Shown: in pieces, positions 1 to 4,810 of the stretch
How the letters are laid out: each line of letters opens with the position of its first letter
How positions within the stretch are numbered: position 1 is the stretch's first letter
Source: Candidatus Omnitrophota bacterium
GTDB lineage: Bacteria > Omnitrophota > Gorgyraeia > Duberdicusellales > 4484-171
NCBI GenBank assembly: GCA_023135855.1
Contig: JAGLSH010000025.1
Coordinates: 1-8,967, forward strand
DNA length: 8,967 nt
Direction: 5' to 3'
Notes under the pieces: model-generated
Told to the model about the DNA's origin: nothing
Seen by the model: the letters and a program-made list of their open reading frames with translations, nothing else
Databases searched by the model: none
Translations under genes and position numbers: made by a program

Positions 1-62
1 AAGTATAGAAGAACCGGAAGAAATATAATAAAGGGGAGAACTAAAAATAAAAATTTCTTCAT
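1..62 (-). CDS. Partial membrane protein in the ftsL position (N-terminus only)
   Basis: An ATG at 62-60 opens a frame that stays open to the window edge and gives 20 codons: MKK followed by an almost wholly hydrophobic stretch (FLFLVLPFIIFLPVLLY). This looks like a short cytoplasmic tail plus the start of a transmembrane helix or an uncleaved signal anchor. The start lies 10 bases after the rsmH stop and is preceded by AAAGG, only two bases from the ATG. In dcw clusters the gene after rsmH is usually ftsL, a small bitopic division protein, and then a penicillin-binding protein. An FtsL-like protein is therefore the best inference from position and topology. The sequence is too short to exclude another membrane or secreted protein. 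Confidence 0.55.
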   Translation of the reverse strand, partial: MKKFLFLVLPFIIFLPVLLY

Positions 63-72
63 AACCTTTATA

Positions 73-996
73 TTAAATCTTCTCTGCCACTCGTAATTTA
101 GCTGAACGAGATGGCGAATTTTCACCCCTTTCCTTCTCTGTGGGAGTTAAAGGTTTTTTATTAATAATCTTTAATATATTCTTTAAAGCATAATCTCTAT
201 AAAAATGTTTAACAATCCTATCTTCTAGAGAATGAAAAGAAATAACTCCTATTCTCCCTCCGCTTGCTAAGCGCGATATCGCGCAAGACAAAGCTACCTC
301 TATAGATTCCAGCTCTCTATTAACAGCAATACGCAAAGCCTGAAATATTCTTGTTGCCGGATTAATCCGTCCTCCACGGGCTTTACCGGGAATAGCCTGG
401 ATAATTAAATCTCTAAGTTGATTGGTTGTTGAAATCGGTTTGCTCTTTCGTGCTTCCACTAAAAAACGGGCTACACGACGTGAATGGCGCTCTTCGCCAA
501 ATTTCTTAAAAATATTCCCTAACTCGCCTTCACTTAAATTATTTACCAAATCATAGGCTGAAAGAAAAGAATCCCTATCCATGCGCATATCCAAGGGACC
601 TTCTTTTAGAAAGCTAAAGCCTCGAGCAGAATCGCTTAGCTGGTAGGTAGAAATACCTAAATCAAATAAAAAAACATCTGCTTTATCTATATCTAAATCG
701 CTCAAGATTTTATCAAGATTAGCAAAATTATCTCTAACTAACGAAAATCTTCCCTTAAATGGTTCTAATCTGGCCTTAGCAACATTTAAGGAATGCTGAT
801 CTCTATCAATACCTATAAGAAACCCCTCCTTATCCATTACTTCTAATAGCTTATATGAATGAGAACCAATGCCTGTAGTACAATCAACTACAACCTTTCT
901 CTTTCCAACATCTAAGAGTTCTAAAACTTCCCGATACATAACTGGATAATGATATGCTTCCTTCATAACTTCATTAGAAATTTCGGAAATTACCAT
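73..996 (-). CDS. rsmH: 16S rRNA (cytosine-1402-N4)-methyltransferase RsmH (MraW)
   Basis: RsmH is the SAM-dependent enzyme that N4-methylates C1402 in the decoding centre of 16S rRNA. The 307-residue length matches the family. Motifs in order are HYPVM (16-20), a SAM-binding loop DCTTGIGSHS (38-47), DLGISTYQL (112-120), GPLDMRMD (133-140), a RIFQALRIAVNREL block (216-229), SFHSLEDRIVKHF (253-265) and the C-terminal KPLTPTEKE (281-289) with a basic tail. Two family motifs are slightly altered: GSHS where GGHS is common, and DLGIST where DLGVSS is common. The ATG at 996 is preferred over Met11 (966) because AAGGA lies six bases before it, while Met11 has no clear Shine-Dalgarno sequence. The start overlaps the stop of the upstream small ORF by seven bases (ATGGTAA), which suggests translational coupling. 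Confidence 0.98.
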   Translation of the reverse strand: MVISEISNEVMKEAYHYPVMYREVLELLDVGKRKVVVDCTTGIGSHSYKLLEVMDKEGFLIGIDRDQHSLNVAKARLEPFKGRFSLVRDNFANLDKILSDLDIDKADVFLFDLGISTYQLSDSARGFSFLKEGPLDMRMDRDSFLSAYDLVNNLSEGELGNIFKKFGEERHSRRVARFLVEARKSKPISTTNQLRDLIIQAIPGKARGGRINPATRIFQALRIAVNRELESIEVALSCAISRLASGGRIGVISFHSLEDRIVKHFYRDYALKNILKIINKKPLTPTEKERGENSPSRSAKLRVAEKI

Positions 997-1181
997 CCTT
1001 CTTCCTTAGAGTAAAATAATTTTCTTAATGTTTTCCGCTCAATTGAAGACGTACTTAAGGATTTTTTATTGATAAGCTGACAAATGCGAAATCCTGATAA
1101 CTGAATCATCGATGAACCTAAAAGGCTGCTCTGTTTGCTACTCTTAGAACCTTCTCGGGATTTGATAATCGCTTTAGTCAT
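990..1181 (-). CDS. Small unnamed ORF between mraZ and rsmH (63 aa)
   Basis: I do not recognise this protein. It is 63 residues, rich in Ser, Lys and Arg (a serine-rich stretch at about 12-24, an RKTLRK segment near 49-54), has a hydrophobic-basic middle (MIQLSGFRICQLINKK), one Cys and no obvious signal peptide or long membrane helix. Evidence that it is translated: a perfect AAGGAGG five bases before the ATG, the best ribosome binding site in the window; a stop that overlaps the rsmH start by seven bases; and a position between two co-transcribed genes, 49 bases after the mraZ stop. It could be a small regulatory or RNA-binding peptide, or a coupling ORF whose main role is to deliver ribosomes to rsmH. 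It is not the usual FtsL, because it lies before rsmH and lacks a membrane segment. Function is unknown. Confidence 0.72.
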   Translation of the reverse strand: MTKAIIKSREGSKSSKQSSLLGSSMIQLSGFRICQLINKKSLSTSSIERKTLRKLFYSKEEGW

Positions 1182-1186
1182 TTATC

Positions 1187-1193
1187 CCTCCTT
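1187..1193 (-). promoter_or_regulatory. Consensus Shine-Dalgarno of the small ORF
   Basis: AAGGAGG is read on the minus strand, five bases (GATAA) before the ATG at 1181. It is a perfect anti-16S match and supports calling the 63-codon ORF as translated. Confidence 0.8.
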
Positions 1194-1230
1194 ATTTTTC
1201 CTTACCCTTACCGCAAAAAACACTCCCCCT

Positions 1231-1668
1231 TTATTCTTCAAAGAGATCTTCAGCCATTTCTTCAAATCTCTTTTTATTATCTTGATAAAATTTATCCCAA
1301 CGATCTTTACTCCAAATTTCAATCCTGTCAGCTACGCCGACAATCATTACTTCTCTTTGGATTTGAGCAAATTCTTTTAAATATTCTGGGAGAGCTATCC
1401 TCCCTTGAGTATCAATATCACTTTCTACCGCTCCACTAAAATACAAACGGTTAAAAGATCTTGATTGTTTCTTAGTAAAAGAGAGAGACTTTAGCTTATT
1501 TTCTAATTCCTCCCAAGCATCTTGGAAAACTAAGAAAAGGCAACCATCAAGACCACGAGTAATAAAAAATTTCTTTTTATCGAGAGTTTTTACCTTCTCT
1601 CTAAACTTAGCCGGAAGGATAAATCTATCTTTTTCGTCTAACGTATGTAAATATTCACCATACCACAT
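1231..1668 (-). CDS. mraZ: Transcriptional regulator MraZ
   Basis: MraZ is a DNA-binding protein with two SpoVT-AbrB-type swapped-hairpin repeats that forms a ring oligomer and controls its own operon. The 145-residue length is typical. The N-terminus reads GEYLHTLDEKDRFILPAKF, where the first DxxxR element is D11 to R15, with Asp14 in place of the usual Gly. The second copy is DTQGRIALPEYL (86-97), with the canonical D86 and R90. The C-terminus ends in an acidic helix. It is the first gene of the dcw unit, as in many bacteria. Its ATG at 1668 lies inside the third operator repeat, and the GGAG of the second repeat, nine bases before the ATG, is the only plausible ribosome binding site. Bound MraZ would therefore cover the transcription start region and the DNA encoding the ribosome binding site. 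Confidence 0.97.
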   Translation of the reverse strand: MWYGEYLHTLDEKDRFILPAKFREKVKTLDKKKFFITRGLDGCLFLVFQDAWEELENKLKSLSFTKKQSRSFNRLYFSGAVESDIDTQGRIALPEYLKEFAQIQREVMIVGVADRIEIWSKDRWDKFYQDNKKRFEEMAEDLFEE

Positions 1669-1693
1669 TCCACTTCACTCCACTTTACTCCAC
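1668..1693 (-). promoter_or_regulatory. MraZ operator: three GTGGAG/A boxes with 10-base period
   Basis: On the minus strand GTGGAG occurs at 1693-1688 and again at 1683-1678, and GTGGAA at 1673-1668. They are separated by four-base spacers (TAAA, TGAA) and start exactly ten bases apart. Known MraZ operators are sets of three or so short G-rich direct repeats at one-helical-turn spacing just upstream of mraZ (TGGG-type in E. coli, AAAGTG-type in Mycoplasma). The second and third copies here, read with their preceding bases, give AAAGTGGAG and GAAGTGGAA, close to the Mycoplasma form. The array begins about where transcription should start and ends on the A of the mraZ start codon. Confidence 0.88.
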
Positions 1694-1699
1694 AATAAG

Positions 1700-1728
1700 A
1701 ATATAAAACAATTCTTCCTTATTGTCAA
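1700..1728 (-). promoter_or_regulatory. Sigma-70-type promoter of the mraZ/dcw unit
   Basis: The -35 element TTGACA (1728-1723) is perfect. It is followed by a 17-base spacer and TATATT (1705-1700) as the -10. Transcription should start near 1693, giving a leader of only about 25 bases that coincides with the MraZ boxes. This places the division unit under its own promoter, separate from the rbfA-ribF operon upstream. Confidence 0.82.
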
Positions 1729-1754
1729 GTAATTTTGCTGAATAAATGCTTATA

Positions 1755-1770
1755 CCACAAGGGGTTGTGG
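1755..1770 (-). repeat. Perfect inverted repeat just after ribF
   Basis: CCACAA and TTGTGG form a perfect six-base-pair stem around a four-base loop (CCCC on the transcript strand), starting three bases after the ribF stop codon. No run of T follows in either direction, so it is not a standard intrinsic terminator. It could act as an mRNA 3' end stabiliser or a weak or factor-assisted terminator between ribF and the mraZ promoter, or it may be chance. Confidence 0.4.
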
Positions 1771-1773
1771 ATG

Positions 1774-2739
1774 CTAAACTAGGAAGGCACTATATTTTGA
1801 GGTTAAGCGCTTAATATCTTTGCTAATAGCAGCGCTTAACACTTCAAGGGATGCGAATTTTTTCTCTTCTCTTATTTTTTCAAAAAAGATTATTTTAATG
1901 GTTTTATTCAAGACATTTTTCTTTAAATTTAAAATATGGGCCTCAATAACTGGGCTCTTACTCTTTGTGACTGTGGGTCTCAAGCCAATATTAACCGCAG
2001 CTAGATATTTCTTTTTGCCTAAGACTACATAAGCCGCATATACTCCAGAAGCTGGCATAACGTAATCACCAGAAAAAATATTTGCTGTGGGGAAACCTAA
2101 GCTCTTGCCTACTCCTCTCCCTTTGACTACTTTTCCTTCTAAAGCAAAATATCGACCCAGCAATTGTTTAGCTTGGCTTAAATTACCTTTCTGAATAAGT
2201 TGTCGAATTAAAGAACTGCTTACTATTTTTTTATTCTTAGTTGTTTTTTTTATAATTGATAAATCAAATCTGTGCCGGGAAGCAAGTTTCTTAAGATCGT
2301 TTAAGTCTCCGCTTCCTTTATGCCCAAATCGGAAATCTTCACCGACAATAAGTTTTTCTATATCAAAATACTTCTGGATATAATTTATAAAGCCTTTAGC
2401 TGATAATTTTAAAAGAGCCTTCTTGGTTTTTAAAAACCAAAAATAATCTATATTTAGGGAATTTATCAGGTTAATTTTTTCAATACTATTGGTTAGAGAA
2501 CCAACAAATGCCTTTTCAGGCCGGCGGTGATGGAAAAGCTTTTTTTTATTTAAAAATTGCTGAGGTAGGATATCAAAAGTTATTAACAGTGAAGCTAGGC
2601 CTTTTGCTTGAGCAGCAGCTCTCACTTTTTTCAGTATAAACTGATGCCCAAAATGAACTCCATCAAAAACACCTACAGTTGCTACACATTTTACTCTTCT
2701 AGATGGTAATTTGTTGGAGATGACTTTCATTAACTTCAT
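1774..2739 (-). CDS. ribF: Bifunctional riboflavin kinase / FAD synthetase RibF
   Basis: RibF phosphorylates riboflavin to FMN and adenylylates FMN to FAD in the cytoplasm. The 321-residue length is typical. The N-terminal nucleotidyltransferase domain (about 15-185) shows GVFDGVHFGHQ (23-33), LTNSIEKINLI (82-92), VGEDFRFGHKGSGD (132-145) and VSSSLIRQL (173-181, the usual ISST-IR motif). The C-terminal kinase domain (about 195-318) shows GKSLGFPTANI (211-221), GVYAAYV, NIGLRPTV (250-257), and the putative catalytic glutamate E266 in IEAHIL. The FEPHP-type motif is diverged to FDILPQQFL. The first 41 bases overlap the end of truB. The ATG at 2739 is used here, but the ATG at 2730 has a slightly better-placed GGA eight bases upstream and is a fair alternative. 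This is the last gene of the rbfA-nrnA-truB-ribF run. Confidence 0.96.
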   Translation of the reverse strand: MKLMKVISNKLPSRRVKCVATVGVFDGVHFGHQFILKKVRAAAQAKGLASLLITFDILPQQFLNKKKLFHHRRPEKAFVGSLTNSIEKINLINSLNIDYFWFLKTKKALLKLSAKGFINYIQKYFDIEKLIVGEDFRFGHKGSGDLNDLKKLASRHRFDLSIIKKTTKNKKIVSSSLIRQLIQKGNLSQAKQLLGRYFALEGKVVKGRGVGKSLGFPTANIFSGDYVMPASGVYAAYVVLGKKKYLAAVNIGLRPTVTKSKSPVIEAHILNLKKNVLNKTIKIIFFEKIREEKKFASLEVLSAAISKDIKRLTSKYSAFLV

Positions 2740-3376
2740 CCAAATTTACTGCCTTCTCTAAATCGAAAGGTCCAATACTTAAACGTAATATCTTTACCAT
2801 ATGAGCCCCACAGCCAAGCTTCTCACCAATGTCTTCAGCAAGTTTCCTGACATAAGTTCCTTTGGAGCAATGGACACGAAACTCAATAAGCGGAAATTCT
2901 ATCTTTAATATCTTCAAAGATATAATATTAATCCTCCTCGGAGCTCTATCTATTGTAATGCCACGACGAGCTAACTCATAAAGTCGTTTACCCTTAACTC
3001 GCAGGGCGCTAACCATCGGAGGGATTTGGTCGGTTTCACCAAGAAACATGGAGAATGTCTTCTCTATCTCCTCTTGGGTTATATCTTTATATTCTTTTTT
3101 AGCGGTAACTTCTCCTTGAGAATCACCAGTAGTAGTAACTTCACCTAATTTTAATACTCCTAAATATTCTTTATCAAAATTAGCAAACCTAGAAAACATC
3201 TTAGTACACTTACCTACCAGCATGATCAACAATCCTTCAGCTAAAGGGTCCAGCGTTCCAGCATGACCAACTTTTTTAGTCTTAAGTTTTTTACGTATAA
3301 TATCAACGACATCATGAGAAGTAATCCCCTTGGGTTTATCTACAAAAATTACTCCTTCTATTTTATTACTGCTCAT
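2699..3376 (-). CDS. truB: tRNA pseudouridine-55 synthase TruB
   Basis: TruB converts U55 in the T-loop of tRNAs to pseudouridine. Seen here: GVIFVDKPKGITSHDVV (8-24), the catalytic block GHAGTLDPLAEGLL (37-50) with nucleophile Asp43, GDSQGEV, IPPMVSALRVKGKRLYELAR, and CSKGTYVRKLAEDIGEKLG with the following LRLSIGPF. At 225 residues it is shorter than the roughly 300 of E. coli TruB. The chain stops soon after the catalytic core, so the C-terminal PUA-like RNA-binding domain is missing or vestigial. Short TruBs are known in several lineages, and the core is complete. Only one base separates its ATG from the nrnA stop, and there is no good Shine-Dalgarno sequence immediately upstream, so translation is probably coupled to nrnA. 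Confidence 0.96.
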   Translation of the reverse strand: MSSNKIEGVIFVDKPKGITSHDVVDIIRKKLKTKKVGHAGTLDPLAEGLLIMLVGKCTKMFSRFANFDKEYLGVLKLGEVTTTGDSQGEVTAKKEYKDITQEEIEKTFSMFLGETDQIPPMVSALRVKGKRLYELARRGITIDRAPRRINIISLKILKIEFPLIEFRVHCSKGTYVRKLAEDIGEKLGCGAHMVKILRLSIGPFDLEKAVNLDEVNESHLQQITI

Positions 3377-3377
3377 A

Positions 3378-4355
3378 TTAATATTTTTTCTTCCTGCGGC
3401 CTAGCTTGCTAGTATATCTTTTTGCAAAAGAAATTACTTTTTTCTCAGCCTTTTCAATAGATGCTTCAATTGTAGTACCACTTGCGTTTTTATGTCCACC
3501 GCCACCAAAAAACTTAGCGATTTTATTTACATCAACTCGTCCTCTGGAACGAAGGTTCACTCTAGTCCTGCGTTTTTCCACTCTCTTAAAAAGAAAAAAC
3601 ACTTCCGGATCTTTTAACAATCTCATTATCGAGAAAACTACTTCAGTAAGATCATAATTTTTCTCATGCCAGTCAACTATTGTTGCCCAGCAAATTTTTC
3701 TTGATGGATCAAATTTTAAAGAAGAAATAACCTGACCGATAAAATTCAAATCACCGGGATTACATAAACTATGTATAGTGTCATAAATTTTATGAGGATG
3801 AAGATTATACTTCATCAAAGCAGAAACTACCTTGTGGGTCTGACCATCAGTATTGGCATATGTAAAATTACCAGTATCAGTAAAAATGCCGGTATAAAGA
3901 CACAAAGCAATATTCTTATCCATAATTTTAAACCGCTCGCAAAGATAATAAAGAATTTGAGCTGCTGAACCTGAAGATGATTCAACCCAGTTTAGATCAC
4001 CAAAATTAGTATTACTAACGTGATGATCAATATTAATAATACAGCCAGCTTTGCTTACTGCATCCTTAACCACACCAGCTCTTGAGACATCAGAACAATC
4101 TAAGACCATAGCTACATCAAACTTCTCGTTTTTTATTGAGTTCTTTATTACCCGATTAAATGGAAGAAACTTATATACCTCTGGTGTAGGATCATTATTA
4201 TAAATAACTACTTTTTTCCCGAGCTTCTTAAGTAAAATATAAGTAGCTAATTCTGAGCCCAAAGCATCACCCTCTAAGCTCATATGAGCAGTGATCAAAA
4301 AGCTTTTACTCGTATTTATCTTCTCAACTATCTTCTTCAATACTCTCTTTCTCAT
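3378..4355 (-). CDS. nrnA: DHH/DHHA1 phosphoesterase NrnA (nanoRNase / pAp phosphatase)
   Basis: Members of this family degrade 2-5 nt RNAs and dephosphorylate 3'-phosphoadenosine 5'-phosphate. The N-terminal DHH domain has motif I THMS-type residues at 22-34 (H24, E28, D30), the metal-ligand region VLDCSD (84-89), and IDHHVSN with DHH at 110-112. The C-terminal DHHA1 domain has FGGGGHKNASG, with H288 in GGGGH. Motif I reads LEGDALGS where many homologues read PDGDALGS, so the first acidic residue is Glu rather than Asp. Translation could begin at a TTG (4367), but GAGGGG overlaps that codon and sits four bases before the ATG at 4355. I therefore take 4355, giving 325 residues. It overlaps the end of rbfA by 32 bases. 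The rbfA-nrnA-truB-ribF order recurs in many bacteria. Confidence 0.93.
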   Translation of the reverse strand: MRKRVLKKIVEKINTSKSFLITAHMSLEGDALGSELATYILLKKLGKKVVIYNNDPTPEVYKFLPFNRVIKNSIKNEKFDVAMVLDCSDVSRAGVVKDAVSKAGCIINIDHHVSNTNFGDLNWVESSSGSAAQILYYLCERFKIMDKNIALCLYTGIFTDTGNFTYANTDGQTHKVVSALMKYNLHPHKIYDTIHSLCNPGDLNFIGQVISSLKFDPSRKICWATIVDWHEKNYDLTEVVFSIMRLLKDPEVFFLFKRVEKRRTRVNLRSRGRVDVNKIAKFFGGGGHKNASGTTIEASIEKAEKKVISFAKRYTSKLGRRKKKY

Positions 4356-4701
4356 TATTCCCCTCAAGTTTATTGATCTCTTCTATTTTCTTATAAATAT
4401 CAACGCTATGCCTCATTGATTCATCAGGTATAAACCGTAGCTGTGGCAATACTTTTAATCTCATCTTCTTGCCTAATTGTCCTCTAATAAAGCCACCCAT
4501 CCGGCTTAATGTATCTTTAGCCTTAATTAAGCTTTCTGCAGTAAGTAAACTATAGTAAACTTTACTCTCCTGCAAATCCCTGGTTGTATCTACCCGGGTT
4601 ATTGACAAAAAATCCATAGCTGGATCATCCACTTCTTTCTGGATTATCTCCATAATCATTTTTTGTATCTGCCGATTAACTTTATCCATTCTCAAAGACA
4701 T
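4324..4701 (-). CDS. rbfA: 30S ribosome-binding factor RbfA
   Basis: RbfA is a small KH-type protein that binds the immature 30S subunit and helps 5'-end maturation of 16S rRNA, notably in the cold. The 125-residue length is normal. Family features are the N-terminal RMDKVNRQIQKMI helix, the DDPAMDFLSITRVDTTRDLQ segment (25-44), the following VYYSLL strand, and the C-terminal LPQLRFIPDESMRHSVDI block (85-102), followed by an acidic tail. GAGG lies seven bases before the ATG. In many genomes rbfA follows infB. Here it starts its own unit behind a strong promoter, with cca upstream instead. Confidence 0.95.
   Translation of the reverse strand: MSLRMDKVNRQIQKMIMEIIQKEVDDPAMDFLSITRVDTTRDLQESKVYYSLLTAESLIKAKDTLSRMGGFIRGQLGKKMRLKVLPQLRFIPDESMRHSVDIYKKIEEINKLEGNNEKESIEEDS
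4360..4365 (-). promoter_or_regulatory. Shine-Dalgarno that fixes the nrnA start
   Basis: GAGGGG on the minus strand lies four bases (AATA) before the ATG at 4355 and overlaps the upstream in-frame TTG at 4367-4365. A ribosome cannot use this element for the TTG, so the ATG is the likelier start. Confidence 0.7.
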
Positions 4702-4750
4702 CTTTAAACCTCACAATTTTTAATAATTTTATCTTTTATAAAGAGAAAAA

Positions 4751-4779
4751 ATTATATCCTAACCCTTACCTTTTTTCAA
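4751..4779 (-). promoter_or_regulatory. Sigma-70-type promoter of the rbfA-nrnA-truB-ribF operon
   Basis: TTGAAA (4779-4774) is followed by 17 bases and a perfect TATAAT (4756-4751). Transcription should start near 4743, giving a leader of about 40 bases before rbfA. The elements lie in the 109-base gap between cca and rbfA, where promoter sequence is expected. I see no intrinsic terminator for cca in this gap, so some read-through is possible. Confidence 0.82.
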
Positions 4780-4810
4780 CTCTTTTTCGGCAACACAATA
4801 ATCAAGCAAT

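Noticed and set aside
1182..1230. Possible leader peptide (GTG start) or G-quadruplex between mraZ and the small ORF
   Set aside because: The GTG frame has its AGGGGG only a base or two away and ends after 13 codons. The G-runs are uneven with long loops. Neither is convincing beyond a normal spacer with a ribosome binding site.
1135..1380. Plus-strand hydrophobic frame of 81 codons across the mraZ end
   Set aside because: It is antisense to mraZ and the small ORF, has no ribosome binding site I can see, and its hydrophobic look comes from reading the complement of charged, lysine- and glutamate-rich codons.
1661..1666. Fourth GTGG box inside the mraZ coding start
   Set aside because: It is seven bases from the third box, out of the ten-base phase, and is explained by the Trp2 codon next to the ATG.
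3406..3968. Two plus-strand open frames opposite nrnA
   Set aside because: They are shadows of a well-supported gene, with no family motif or start signal of their own.
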